DNA of 64,000 nt, from NCBI RefSeq assembly GCF_024612015.1, contig NZ_CP102512.1, positions 1,612,001 to 1,676,000 of the forward strand, given 5' to 3'. The DNA is from Streptomyces sp. CA-210063 (GTDB lineage Bacteria > Actinomycetota > Actinomycetes > Streptomycetales > Streptomycetaceae). The stretch's first letter is position 1. Each line of letters starts with the position of its first letter. The position numbers and the translations under genes were made by a program. This document shows, one piece after another, positions 1 to 8,503 of the stretch. The notes under the pieces are model-generated. The model was not told the origin of the DNA, made no database searches, and was given only the letters and a program-made list of their open reading frames with translations.

Positions 1-1141
1 CCTCGTACTCGTCCTCCGGGGCCTCCTCGTCGCCTTCCTCGGCCTCGTCGCCTTCCTCTGCCTCGTCGGCGTACTCGTCGGCCTCGTCCGTCTCATCGCG
101 CTCATCGCGCTCATCGGCCTCGGCCGGCTCGTAGGAGTCGCGGGGCTCCTCGTCCGGCTCCGGCTCCTCCTCCCCGTACTCGGATTCGGCCTCGTCCTCG
201 GGCTCGCCCTCGGCCTCCTCGCGCTGCTCCTCCTCCGCGAGGGCGTCCTCGTGGCTGACGACGACCTCGCCGTCGCGGATCTCGCCGCGCCAGCCGTCCT
301 CGGCCTCGCCACGGAGGGTGATGAAGCGGGCGAAGTTCTTGAGGTCGAGCCGCGCCCGGCGGCCCTGGGCGCGCCAGATGTTGCCGGTCTTCTCGAAGAG
401 GCCCTTCGGGTAGTACTCGATGACCAGCAGAACCCGGGTGAGGTTGTCCGCGAGGCGATGGAAGGTGACGGCCCCCTTCGTGGTGCCCTTGGCGCCCTCC
501 GACGTCCAGGTGATCCGGTCGTCGGGCACCTGCTCGGTGGTGTGGGCCTTCCAGCTGCGGTTGGACCAGAACACCTTCAGCTGCCAGTCGGAGTGGGTGT
601 CGTCGGCCCGGTCGGCGCTCTTCACGCCCTTGGCGAAGGTGCTGAAGCTCTGAAATCGCGTCCACTGGTCGTACGCGGTACGCACCGGCACCCCGACGTC
701 GATGGACTCGACGATCACCGTGGGCTTGTTGCCCGAGCCGCCCTTGCGTGTGCCCTTGCCGCCACCGAGGTTCTTGAGCGCGTCGAGCACATTGTCCTTG
801 GCGCGGCCCGCGCCCACCTCCAGGGCGGTGCGCAACGGCCCCTTGCCCTCGGCGAGTTTGCGGCCGCCCTCGAGGGCGAGCTTCGCGAAGCCGGGGCTGT
901 TGCCCTCGGCGATGTCGTTGAGCTTGACGGTCGTCTCGCCGAGCTTGCGGCCGGCGCCGACGAGGAGCCGCTGGGCCTGGGCGGCCAGATACTCCCGGGC
1001 CTCGGCCTTGAGATGGTCGACGGCCTCGCTGTGGACCACGTCGGTGAGCGGACTGCTCTTCGTCGCGTCCTTCGCCCGGTCCGTCGCGCCGGTCGCCCCA
1101 CGGGTCGCGCGGCCGGTCGCCGCGCCGAGGGTGTCAGTCAT
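1..1141 (-). CDS. gvpZ: Gas vesicle cluster SRPBCC protein GvpZ (C-terminus cut by window edge)
   Basis: The reading frame starts with ATG at 1141 (MTDTLGAATG) and stays open to the window edge, giving 380 visible codons with no stop. Residues about 135-270 form an SRPBCC/cyclase-dehydrase fold (VIVESIDVGVPVRTAYDQW, ITWTSEG), preceded by a helical region. The last ~85 visible residues are almost entirely Glu/Asp with a few Ala and Tyr. Its start overlaps the end of gvpY by 8 bp, so the two are likely translationally coupled. The name follows the known Streptomyces order gvpOAFGYZJLSK; the rest of the operon would lie left of the window. The role in vesicle assembly is not established. The acidic tail contrasts with the basic tail of the preceding protein. 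Confidence 0.82.
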   Translation of the reverse strand, partial: MTDTLGAATGRATRGATGATDRAKDATKSSPLTDVVHSEAVDHLKAEAREYLAAQAQRLLVGAGRKLGETTVKLNDIAEGNSPGFAKLALEGGRKLAEGKGPLRTALEVGAGRAKDNVLDALKNLGGGKGTRKGGSGNKPTVIVESIDVGVPVRTAYDQWTRFQSFSTFAKGVKSADRADDTHSDWQLKVFWSNRSWKAHTTEQVPDDRITWTSEGAKGTTKGAVTFHRLADNLTRVLLVIEYYPKGLFEKTGNIWRAQGRRARLDLKNFARFITLRGEAEDGWRGEIRDGEVVVSHEDALAEEEQREEAEGEPEDEAESEYGEEEPEPDEEPRDSYEPAEADERDERDETDEADEYADEAEEGDEAEEGDEEAPEDEYE

Positions 1142-1799
1142 CGCCGCCGCCTCCCCTCGTGGTCCGCGCCCGGGTGGCCTTGCGTGCGGCCTTCTTGGCC
1201 GGGGCGCTGCCGGCGGCCGTCTTCTTCGCCGCGGCCTTCCTCGGCGTGGCCTTCCGGGCGGAAGGGGCGGCCGTCTTTTTCGCGGGGGCCTTCTTCACCG
1301 CCCGCTTGCGCGGTGACTGCCGCTCGTCCTCGGATGCGTCGTGGCCGACCCGCGGTTTCTCGTCCCCGCCGCCCCTACCCGTCCCGTCCCCGGGGCTCCG
1401 CCCCGGACCCCGCTCCTCAAGCGCCGGAGGGGCTGAATCCTCCCGGGCCTCCTCCTCGCCGCGCCCCGGCAGGTCAGGGGCCGCTCCGGCCAGCTGGTCG
1501 CGCACCTGTGAGGTGCGCCCGTGCAGCCGGTCGGCGAGCCCTTCGATCTGCCGCTCGACGAGCGCGCCGGTGGCCGCCTTGCCGACACCGCGCAGGTCCT
1601 CGCGCAGCTGGTCCCCGATCTCCTTGAACTGCGGGTTGTTCTGCAGCTGTTGTGACACCAGGTCCGCGAGCGCCCGCGGGCTCAGTTGCATCCGCTTGCC
1701 GGCCACCATGGTGCCGACCGCGAACGCGAGTTTCATTTTCTTGGTACGTCCGAGAACGTATCCGGCCCCGATGGCGAGGCCCAGTCCCAGTCGATTCAT
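1134..1799 (-). CDS. gvpY: Gas vesicle cluster protein GvpY with histone-like basic tail
   Basis: This 221 aa protein starts at ATG 1799 with GGGAGG five bases upstream, overlapping the gvpG stop (ATGA). The N-terminus is a glycine-rich hydrophobic stretch (MNRLGLGLAIGAGYVLG), possibly a membrane- or shell-associating segment. A helical region follows (residues ~45-100), then a low-complexity linker. The C-terminal ~65 residues are Lys/Ala/Pro-rich with KKAPAKK and AAKKTA repeats, resembling histone H1-like tails. The gene name rests on its position between gvpG and gvpZ. The function is unknown; the tail could bind nucleic acid or the acidic tail of GvpZ. Confidence 0.8.
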   Translation of the reverse strand: MNRLGLGLAIGAGYVLGRTKKMKLAFAVGTMVAGKRMQLSPRALADLVSQQLQNNPQFKEIGDQLREDLRGVGKAATGALVERQIEGLADRLHGRTSQVRDQLAGAAPDLPGRGEEEAREDSAPPALEERGPGRSPGDGTGRGGGDEKPRVGHDASEDERQSPRKRAVKKAPAKKTAAPSARKATPRKAAAKKTAAGSAPAKKAARKATRARTTRGGGGDD

Positions 1800-2059
1800 C
1801 CTGTCCTCCCGTCGCCGGTTCCCGTGCTCCGGCGCGCGCTGATCTCCAGCCGGTCGAGAAGCTCGTCCTCCAGGCGGTCGAACTCCTCCTCATCGATCTC
1901 GCCCGCTTCGAGCCGCTGCTCGAGGCGGGCGAGTTCGGCGCGGACGGCCGCCGGGTCGTAGTACTGGCGCTCGGCCTCGGTGAGCACTTGTCTCACCGCC
2001 CAGAAGCTGCCGCGCACCGGTGCGAACGGCAGCAGCAGCACCTCGGTGATCAATCCCAT
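1796..2059 (-). CDS. gvpG: Gas vesicle protein GvpG
   Basis: An 87 aa protein with the GvpG-family pattern: a short hydrophobic N-terminus (LITEVLLLPFAPVRG), then an amphipathic, strongly charged helix (LARLEQRLEAGEIDEEEFDRL) that looks like a short coiled coil. ATG 2059 has GAGGAGG seven bases upstream. GvpG proteins are minor assembly or accessory components of gas vesicles. The stop overlaps the gvpY start by 4 bp, and a 67 bp gap separates it from gvpF. Confidence 0.9.
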   Translation of the reverse strand: MGLITEVLLLPFAPVRGSFWAVRQVLTEAERQYYDPAAVRAELARLEQRLEAGEIDEEEFDRLEDELLDRLEISARRSTGTGDGRTG

Positions 2060-2126
2060 GTACTCGCCTCCTCGGCCTGAGAACGCCGCGCGCAGGGCGC
2101 GCCGTGAACACGCGTGCGGAACGCTG

Positions 2127-2876
2127 TCAGTGCGTGGTCTCCGCGGGCTGTGAGGGGCCCGGTTCGACGAAGCTGTACGGCGGCAGCGGCCCGTTCACGC
2201 GGACCTCGATATGCGGATGGCTCTTGCGAAGCTGCTCCACGGCGGCGAGGAACACCTCGGCCGACTGCCGGTCCACGAGGAACGACACATTGGCGAGCCA
2301 GCCGGTGGACTCGGGACCCGCGCTGACGGCGGTCGCGGCCGGCTCCAGTGCCCGCTGCAGCTCCGCCGCGTCCTCGGCCTCCCGGGCCTGCACCGCGGCG
2401 ACCACCATCTCGCCGAGCCGCAGCCGGTCCTCGTAAGTGCCGCCGCCCGCCTGCCGGTTGGCCTCGGTGAGGGCGCGCAGCTCGGGGTTCTCCCCCATCA
2501 CACGGTGCAGCACGGCCTCTTCGTCGTGGCTGGCCTTGACGTTGTACTCGACCTTGCCGTCCAGGGCGCCGAGCCGCTCCAGGTAGTGCTCCGCGCGTTC
2601 GGCGAGCACCCCGGTGACGGACGCGTCGTCCGGTGCGACACTGCCGAACCGCATGGGCAGCAGGGGGCCGCCCGCACCCGCCTCGCTCAGGACGTTCTGG
2701 TGGGCGAGCAGGTCCTTGCGCTTGGGGCGCAGCCCCTCGGGGGCCTCGCTGACGATCGCCGCCAGCTCGCCCTCCTGGAGGATGCGCACGGGGCGCGCGG
2801 GGTCGCCCACGCCGCCCATGCCCTCGGGAAGTGCGGGGTGTGAGCTCGCGGCGATGCCGTAGACGTACGTGCTCAC
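2127..2876 (-). CDS. gvpF: Gas vesicle protein GvpF/GvpL family
   Basis: A 249 aa GvpF/L-family protein with the N-terminal YVYGI strand, an [10 protein letters not shown] segment, the [10 protein letters not shown] core and the [14 protein letters not shown] region typical of the family. The C-terminal half is a ferredoxin-like second domain ([22 protein letters not shown]). The start is GTG 2876, seven bases after GGGAGG, overlapping the gvpA stop by 4 bp. GvpF and GvpL are minor structural or nucleation proteins that contact GvpA. The second paralogue, gvpL, would be expected further left, beyond the window. Confidence 0.93.
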   Translation of the reverse strand: MSTYVYGIAASSHPALPEGMGGVGDPARPVRILQEGELAAIVSEAPEGLRPKRKDLLAHQNVLSEAGAGGPLLPMRFGSVAPDDASVTGVLAERAEHYLERLGALDGKVEYNVKASHDEEAVLHRVMGENPELRALTEANRQAGGGTYEDRLRLGEMVVAAVQAREAEDAAELQRALEPAATAVSAGPESTGWLANVSFLVDRQSAEVFLAAVEQLRKSHPHIEVRVNGPLPPYSFVEPGPSQPAETTH

Positions 2877-3298
2877 TCCTGTTCCTCCCTCTTGCGCGAG
2901 CTCGTGGTCTTACGGGCCCGTGGCCGCGATTCGGTCTGGCCCTCGTCGCGGGCCTGCCGGAAGGCGTCGGAGACCGTCTCGGCGGCGCCGGACAGCGCCC
3001 CCTTGGACTTGCCGCGCGCACCGGACTCGGTGATCTCACCGACGAGATCCGGCAGGCCGGGGTTCTTGCGCGGCCCGGCCTCCAGGTCGAGCCGGTTGCA
3101 CGCCTCGGCGAAGCGCAGATAGGTGTCGACGCTGGCGACGACGACCCGGACGTCGATCTTCAGGATCTCGATGCCGACCAGGGAGACTCGTACGAAGGCG
3201 TCGATGACGAGCCCCCTGTCGAGGATGAGTTCCAGGACGTCGTACAGGCCGCTGCTGCCGCCTCCGCCGCCGGACTGCTGTGCCGGGACTACGGTCAT
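2873..3298 (-). CDS. gvpA: Major gas vesicle structural protein GvpA (GvpA/J family)
   Basis: A 141 aa protein. Residues ~18-70 carry the hydrophobic GvpA core ([19 protein letters not shown], then [20 protein letters not shown]), which in the family self-assembles into the gas-permeable vesicle shell. The remaining ~70 residues are a charged Lys/Arg-rich extension absent from cyanobacterial GvpA but usual in streptomycetes. The start is ATG 3298 with GGAGG ten bases upstream. It overlaps gvpF downstream by 4 bp and follows gvpO by 46 bp. GvpJ is a paralogue with the same fold; position 2 in the operon favours gvpA. Confidence 0.92.
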   Translation of the reverse strand: MTVVPAQQSGGGGGSSGLYDVLELILDRGLVIDAFVRVSLVGIEILKIDVRVVVASVDTYLRFAEACNRLDLEAGPRKNPGLPDLVGEITESGARGKSKGALSGAAETVSDAFRQARDEGQTESRPRARKTTSSRKREEQE

Positions 3299-3344
3299 GC
3301 CGGCTGATCCTCCTTGTCTGTGGATGCTGGAGCGGGACGGCGGC

Positions 3345-3752
3345 CTAGCGGCCGCCGGGGCGATGTGGGTCGGCCCTCCCGCGTTCGTAACGGCGGACGC
3401 GCCGGTAGCCGGTGAGTTCGCCCTGGGGGTCGAGTTCCACCCGATAGCTCGCGAGCAGGCTCATCGTGTCGGGGACCCTGGCGATCTCCAGGACCTCGAC
3501 CTCCAACGTCCAGCCGTCCTCGTTCTGTTCGAAGGACGACACGGATTCGGGCGCCATGCCGGTCAGCTCCGCGAGCTGGGTCCGCGCGTGGCGCAGCACC
3601 TGTATGGGGCTGGGGCGGTCGTCCGACGCGTCATGCCGTGAATCCCCGGAGGACTCGCGCTCCTCGTTCGATTCCTGCGCTTCTTCCGGTTCATCCGATT
3701 TCTGGGATTTACGTGAACTCTGTGTTTTTGATGTGTTGGATGTGTTCGACAT
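3345..3752 (-). CDS. gvpO: Gas vesicle protein GvpO
   Basis: A 135 aa protein. The first ~55 residues are Ser/Asn/Glu-rich and disordered; residues ~58-125 form the GvpO domain ([52 protein letters not shown]). ATG 3752 is chosen because GAGG lies five bases upstream; the longer open frame lacks GvpO homology. It heads the gvp operon, with 52 bp separating it from the polymerase gene upstream, so a promoter must lie there or inside that gene. GvpO is required for vesicle formation in haloarchaea; its role in actinomycetes is unproven. Confidence 0.9.
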   Translation of the reverse strand: MSNTSNTSKTQSSRKSQKSDEPEEAQESNEERESSGDSRHDASDDRPSPIQVLRHARTQLAELTGMAPESVSSFEQNEDGWTLEVEVLEIARVPDTMSLLASYRVELDPQGELTGYRRVRRYERGRADPHRPGGR

Positions 3753-3804
3753 GGCCACCTCGAAGACCGAGTGGCCCCACGTCCGTTGGCCAAACCTTCT
3801 GGGC

Positions 3805-4731
3805 TCACCCGCGCAGCGCCGTGAGCCGTCGCCGCGCCGGCCCCAGGGCACGGCCCCTGCTCATCGCCCCCGCCCAGGGGTTGGTCCGGGCCTGTTCGAC
3901 GGCGTCCTCCAGCGTCCAGCGCCGGGCGTCGACGGCCGGATCGTCCAACTGCTCCCAGGTCAGGGGCGTGGCCACGGGCGCGCCGGGGCGTGCCCGTACG
4001 GTGAAGGGGGCGACGGCGGTCTGGGCGTAGGCGTTGCGCTGCACGTCGAGGTAGAGCCGGTCGCCGCGGTCCTTCTTGCGGGCCTCGGTGGTGAGCCGGT
4101 CGGGGTGGGCCCGGACGAGTTCCTCCGCGATCTCCTTGGCGAAGTCGCGTACGGCGTCGAAGTCGTCGCGCCCGTTCAGCGGTACGACGATGTGGACACC
4201 CTTGGAGCCGGTGGTCATCGGCGCGGACGGCAGCTTCAACTCGTCGAGCAGCTCCCTTACGTCCCTTGCCGCTTCGCGGACCTGCTCGAAGTCGTCCACC
4301 GCCGGGTCGAGGTCGAGGACCAGCCGGTCGGGCCGGTCGACGTGGCCCACCTTGGAGAGCCAGCGGTGCAGGGTGAGGCACGCCTGGTCGGCGAGGTAGA
4401 CCAGGGTGGCCGCGTCCTCGCACACCGGGTGGAGGACCGTGCCGCCCTCCTTGGGCACCTCGACCCGTTCGATCCAGTCCGGGTAGTGCTCGGGCGTGTT
4501 CTTCTGCATGAACATGGGCCCGTCGAGCCCGTCGGGATGCCGTTCCAGCATCAGCGGGCGCCCGCGCAGATGGGGCAGCATGAACGGGGCGACGGCACGG
4601 TGGTAGGCGACCAGGTCGCCCTTGGTGTACTCCCTGCCGCCGCCGTTCCCGTCGGCGGGGAACAGCACCTTGTCCGGTCGGTGGATCTCGACGCCACGCC
4701 GGCCGACCCGCATCGTGTGCGTGTCCCCCAT
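3805..4731 (-). CDS. Stand-alone LigD-type NHEJ polymerase/primase domain protein
   Basis: A 308 aa protein matching the polymerase (PrimPol/LigD-Pol) domain of bacterial DNA ligase D and lacking the ligase and nuclease domains. Visible motifs are RPLMLERHPDG near residue 60, FMQKNTPEHYPDWI, the catalytic LDLDP acid pair near residue 140, and TTGSKGVHIVVPL near 170. Such proteins extend or fill DNA and RNA ends during Ku-dependent end joining. ATG 4731 is chosen because the longer frame is out of keeping with the family. The gene lies 44 bp after transketolase and ends 52 bp before gvpO, all on the minus strand. No ku gene is in the window. Confidence 0.92.
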   Translation of the reverse strand: MGDTHTMRVGRRGVEIHRPDKVLFPADGNGGGREYTKGDLVAYHRAVAPFMLPHLRGRPLMLERHPDGLDGPMFMQKNTPEHYPDWIERVEVPKEGGTVLHPVCEDAATLVYLADQACLTLHRWLSKVGHVDRPDRLVLDLDPAVDDFEQVREAARDVRELLDELKLPSAPMTTGSKGVHIVVPLNGRDDFDAVRDFAKEIAEELVRAHPDRLTTEARKKDRGDRLYLDVQRNAYAQTAVAPFTVRARPGAPVATPLTWEQLDDPAVDARRWTLEDAVEQARTNPWAGAMSRGRALGPARRRLTALRG

Positions 4732-4774
4732 CTCCGACTCCCCTCTGTGGACGGGTTGTTCGCGCCAAGGCCGC

Positions 4775-6622
4775 TCAGGGCGCGATCGCGTGCTCCACCA
4801 GCAGCCGTCCGGCCGCCGTGATCGCCTCCGCGTCGATGCCCGCCTCCCGCAGCTGCTCCTCGGGGGAGGCCGAGCCCGGCATCGTGCGGACGGCGAGGCG
4901 GACCAGGCGGGGCACCGGCCGGCCGTCGAGGAAGGCGTCGAGGACCGCGTCACCGAGTCCGCCCTCCTCGTGGTGGTCCTCGACGGTGAGGAGGCAGCCG
5001 GTGCGTTCGGCGGCCTCGCGCAGGGTGCGCCGGTCGACGGGCTTGACCGAGTAGAGGTCGATCACCCGGACCTGGATGCCCTCGGCGTCCAGCGCGTCGG
5101 CGGCCTTCAGCGCCTCGTGGACGGTGACCCCGGCCGCGACGACCGTCAGCCGGTCGGTGTCCGAGGCGCGCAGCACCTTGCTTCCGCCGACCGGGAACTC
5201 CTCGGTCGGGCTGTAGAGAACGGGCGTGTCGCCCCTGGACGTGCGCAGATAGCGGATGCCCTCGAGGCCGGCCATCGCGCCGACGAGCTTGGCGGTCTGG
5301 TTGGCGTCGCACGGGTACAGCACGGTCGAGCCGTGCACCGCGCGCATCATCGCCAGGTCCTCCAGGCCCATCTGTGAGGGCCCGTCCTGCCCGATGGCGA
5401 CGCCCGCGTGCGAGCCGACGAGGTTGATGCCGGACCCGCTGATCGACGCCATGCGGATGAAGTCGTGGGCGCGGCTGAGGAACGCCGCGAACGTGGAGAC
5501 GTACGGCACCCAGCCGCGTGACGCGAGCCCCACCGCGGCGGCCACCAGCTGCTGTTCGGCGATGTAGCACTCGAAGAACCGGTCGGGGTGCTCCTTGGCG
5601 AAGAACTCGGCGCGCGTGGAGTCGCCGACCTCGCCGTCCAGGGCGACGACATCACCGCGCGCGGTACCGAGCGCGGCGAGCGCCTGCCCGAAGGCGTTCC
5701 GGGTGGCGACCTCGTCGCCGGTCTCGTAGCGCGGCAGCTCCAGGTGCCCGGTGCGTACGGCGTGCAGCATCCGGGCGGCGGGCGGCTGTTGGACCTCGAC
5801 GCGGATGTCGTGCACGCCGCCGAGTTCGGCGATCGCCTCCTCGGCGTCCTTGAGCGGCTTGCCGTGCAGGCCCTCGCGGTCCTGGACGGCCTCGACGCCC
5901 TTGCCCTTGAGGGTGCGGGCGAGGATCACGGTGGGCTGGCCCTTGGTGGACTCGGCCTCGCCGTAGGCGCGGGCGACGGCGTCCACGTCGTGCCCGTCGA
6001 TCTCGATCGTGTGCCAGCCGAAGGCCGCGAAGCGGCGGGCGTAGGCGTCCAGGTCGTGTCCGTGGCGGGTGGGCCCGCGCTGGCCGAGCCGGTTGACGTC
6101 GACGATCGCGGTGAGGTTGTCCAGATGCTCGTACGAGGCGTGCTCGGCGGCCTCCCACACCGATCCCTCGGCGAGTTCGCTGTCCCCGCACAGCACCCAC
6201 ACCCGGTAGCCGGTGCGGTCCAGCCGCTTCCCGGCCAGCGCGATACCGACGCCGACGGGCAGCCCCTGGCCGAGCGAGCCGGTGGCCGTCTCCACCCAGG
6301 GCAGCTTGCGCGGTGTCGGGTGCCCTTCGAGACGGCTGCCGTGCTTGCGGAACGTCATCAGCTCGGTCTCACTGATCGCGCCGGCCGCCTTGTACGCGGA
6401 GTACAGCAGCGGTGAGGCGTGGCCCTTGGACAGCACGAAGCGGTCGTTGCCGGGGTGCTGGGGGCGGTCGAAGTCGTAGCGCAGATGCCCGGCGAGCAGC
6501 ACCGCCATCAGCTCGGCCGCCGACATCGACGACGTCGGGTGCCCCGACCCCGCGGCCCCCGAGGCACGAATACTGTCGACCCGCAACTGCTGGGCCAGAT
6601 CGGTGAGTTGACGGCTCTTCAT
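4775..6622 (-). CDS. tkt: Transketolase
   Basis: A 615 aa thiamine-diphosphate enzyme of the short (mammalian/archaeal-like) transketolase type. It has the GSGHPTSSMSAAELM start, the ThDP-binding GDSELAEGSVWEAAEHA segment near residues 145-160, the pyrimidine-binding domain (FFECYIAEQQLVAAAVGLA), the GPSQMGLEDLAMMR loop, and a C-terminal transketolase domain with VEDHHEEGGLGD. It transfers two-carbon units between sugar phosphates in the pentose phosphate pathway. ATG 6622 has GGAAGGAG four bases upstream and overlaps the stop of the NADH dehydrogenase by 4 bp. It is probably not the only transketolase in the genome. Confidence 0.94.
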   Translation of the reverse strand: MKSRQLTDLAQQLRVDSIRASGAAGSGHPTSSMSAAELMAVLLAGHLRYDFDRPQHPGNDRFVLSKGHASPLLYSAYKAAGAISETELMTFRKHGSRLEGHPTPRKLPWVETATGSLGQGLPVGVGIALAGKRLDRTGYRVWVLCGDSELAEGSVWEAAEHASYEHLDNLTAIVDVNRLGQRGPTRHGHDLDAYARRFAAFGWHTIEIDGHDVDAVARAYGEAESTKGQPTVILARTLKGKGVEAVQDREGLHGKPLKDAEEAIAELGGVHDIRVEVQQPPAARMLHAVRTGHLELPRYETGDEVATRNAFGQALAALGTARGDVVALDGEVGDSTRAEFFAKEHPDRFFECYIAEQQLVAAAVGLASRGWVPYVSTFAAFLSRAHDFIRMASISGSGINLVGSHAGVAIGQDGPSQMGLEDLAMMRAVHGSTVLYPCDANQTAKLVGAMAGLEGIRYLRTSRGDTPVLYSPTEEFPVGGSKVLRASDTDRLTVVAAGVTVHEALKAADALDAEGIQVRVIDLYSVKPVDRRTLREAAERTGCLLTVEDHHEEGGLGDAVLDAFLDGRPVPRLVRLAVRTMPGSASPEEQLREAGIDAEAITAAGRLLVEHAIAP

Positions 6623-8280
6623 GAGTCTCCTTCCGAACCCTTGGCGGGCTTCTGAGGGTCATCGGGGGCCGGGCTCCGCGACGGCGCCGGCTTGGGGTTC
6701 TCGGGCGCCCCCGGCACCGCGGTCGGTCCGGGCTTCGCGGGTGGGTGCTGCTCAGGGGCGGACCGGGAGTGGTCCGATGCCCCGGGCACCGGTGCGGCGT
6801 GTGGTTCCTCCAAGGCCCCTGGCACCGCCGCGGGCCCCGGCTTGGCAGGTGCTTCCTGCTTGCGTGCGGCTCCGGGCCCGCCCGACACCCCGGCCCGATC
6901 GGGCGCGGTCCGTGCTTCCCGCTGCTCCGGCCTCTCCGGCGTCCCCCGGCCCTTCTCCGCCCCCGCCTTCTCCGGTCCGCCCGGCATCCTGGCCAGTTCC
7001 GGTGAGGCCGTGTCCAGGGGTACCGACCAGGACCGTACGAGGCCCAACTGGACGCCCTGGCGGGGCAGTACGGCGTCGAGGAGCCAGTCGGCGGCGACGC
7101 GGATGCGGTTGCCGGGCATGGCGGCGAGGTGGTAGCCGCGGGTGACGGCTCCGGCGACGGGGCCGGACAGCGGTATGCCGAGGGGGTTGGCGGCGGCCTT
7201 GACGCCGCCGAGGTCCACGACGAAGCCCAGGTCGCTGTGGCGGTAGGGCTTGGGCTCACCCCGGCCGAGGGAGGCCGCGACGTTGTGCCCGGCCACCTTC
7301 CCCTGCCGCCAGGCGTGTTGGGCGGTCATCGGCGTGTACTCGCCGGGCTTGGTCAGATCGGGCACGGCGGCCGCGTCCCCGCAGGCGAACACCTCGGGCC
7401 GCCCGGGCACGTGCAGCGTGGGCTCGACGAGCAGCCGGCCTCGTTCCATCGGCAGCCCGAGCGACTCGGCGAGCGGATCGGGCCGTACGCCCACGCACCA
7501 CACCAGCGTGCGCGTGTCGACGAACTCCCCGTCGCTCAGCAGCACTCCGGTCGGCGTCGCCTCCTTCACGGAGGTCCCCATCCGGACATCGACACCCCGC
7601 TGCCGCAGCACCCGGTCGGCGGTCCGCGACAGCTTCTCGTCCATCTCGGGCATCACCCGCTTCGCGATGTCGAGCAGGATCCAGCGCGGCCGCATGCCCT
7701 CCCGCAACGGCTGCCTGCGTACCAGCGCGTCGGTGAACAGCTGGCCGTGCGCGGCGACCTCGGTGCCGGTGTATCCGGCACCGACCACCACGAAGGTGCA
7801 GCGCGCGCCGCAGCTCTTGGGGTCCTCGCCACCCGCCGCCAGTTCGACCTGCCGGGTCACGTGGTCCCTGAGGTACAGCGCCTCGGGCAGCCCCCGGAAG
7901 CCATGGGCGTGCTCGGCGACGCCCGGGATGGGCAGCAGCTTGTTGACGCTGCCGGCGGCGAGCACCAGCCGGTCGTAGGTGAGCGTGCCGACGCCGCCCT
8001 CGGGGTCCGAGTAGTGCACGGTGCGCGCGTCGAGGTCGATGTCGTCGGCCTCCCCCAGCACCAGGCGGACATGGCGCAGGGTGCCGGCGAGGGAGACGGT
8101 GACCCGGCGTGGTTCCAGGATGCCGGCGGCGACCTGGGGCAGCAGGGGCAGATACAGGAAGTAGTCGGTCGGGTTGAGCAGGGTGATGTCGGCCTTGTTC
8201 CGGGTCAGCCGCGACAGGGTGCGGGCCGTCCGGTAGCCGGCGAAGCCGGCTCCGACGATCACGATGCGGGGTCGACTCAC
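6619..8280 (-). CDS. ndh: Type II NADH dehydrogenase-like FAD oxidoreductase with low-complexity tail
   Basis: A 553 aa protein. Residues 1-~420 are an NDH-2-type pyridine nucleotide-disulfide oxidoreductase with an N-terminal FAD motif (IVIVGAGFAGYRTA), an NAD motif (FVVVGAGYTGTEVA near 160) and the second FAD motif VFACGDAAAVPD near 300. The family passes electrons from NADH to membrane quinone without pumping protons. The last ~125 residues are Pro/Ala/Gly/Glu-rich, with a PAKPGPxAVPGA unit appearing twice; this is unusual for the family. GTG 8280 follows GGAGG by six bases. It is coupled to tkt downstream. Two 22 bp near-identical repeats lie just upstream. Confidence 0.88.
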   Translation of the reverse strand: MSRPRIVIVGAGFAGYRTARTLSRLTRNKADITLLNPTDYFLYLPLLPQVAAGILEPRRVTVSLAGTLRHVRLVLGEADDIDLDARTVHYSDPEGGVGTLTYDRLVLAAGSVNKLLPIPGVAEHAHGFRGLPEALYLRDHVTRQVELAAGGEDPKSCGARCTFVVVGAGYTGTEVAAHGQLFTDALVRRQPLREGMRPRWILLDIAKRVMPEMDEKLSRTADRVLRQRGVDVRMGTSVKEATPTGVLLSDGEFVDTRTLVWCVGVRPDPLAESLGLPMERGRLLVEPTLHVPGRPEVFACGDAAAVPDLTKPGEYTPMTAQHAWRQGKVAGHNVAASLGRGEPKPYRHSDLGFVVDLGGVKAAANPLGIPLSGPVAGAVTRGYHLAAMPGNRIRVAADWLLDAVLPRQGVQLGLVRSWSVPLDTASPELARMPGGPEKAGAEKGRGTPERPEQREARTAPDRAGVSGGPGAARKQEAPAKPGPAAVPGALEEPHAAPVPGASDHSRSAPEQHPPAKPGPTAVPGAPENPKPAPSRSPAPDDPQKPAKGSEGDS

Positions 8281-8318
8281 GGTTCGCCTCCGGCGGGGTC
8301 GCGCAGAGGAGCCTCAGC

Positions 8319-8368
8319 GTCCTCAGGCGTAGGGGTCCTGAGCGTCGTCCTCAGGCACAGGGGTCCTG
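8319..8368. promoter_or_regulatory. Two 22 bp near-identical direct repeats upstream of ndh
   Basis: Positions 8319-8340 and 8347-8368 match at 20 of 22 bases, with a 28 bp period. Each contains CTCAGG and CCTG(A/T)G as a short inverted repeat around a G-rich centre. They sit 39-88 bp upstream of the ndh GTG, in the 223 bp region shared with the divergent oxidoreductase gene. The arrangement fits a tandem operator, but no known consensus was recognised. Confidence 0.4.
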
Positions 8369-8503
8369 TGACGTACGAGCCTTCCGCGTCCCCCTGGTCA
8401 AGGCGCCCAAACCGGCAGGGCGTCCGAACGTCCGTGGGTTTCCCCGGTGACCCCCGGGTACTCGGACCCCGACCCGACCCGCACCCGTCGCGGAGGTACC
8501 CCC

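Noticed and set aside
251..1627. 458-codon plus-strand open frame opposite gvpY/gvpZ
   Set aside because: It is an antisense shadow; the minus-strand frames carry the recognisable SRPBCC and GvpY features.
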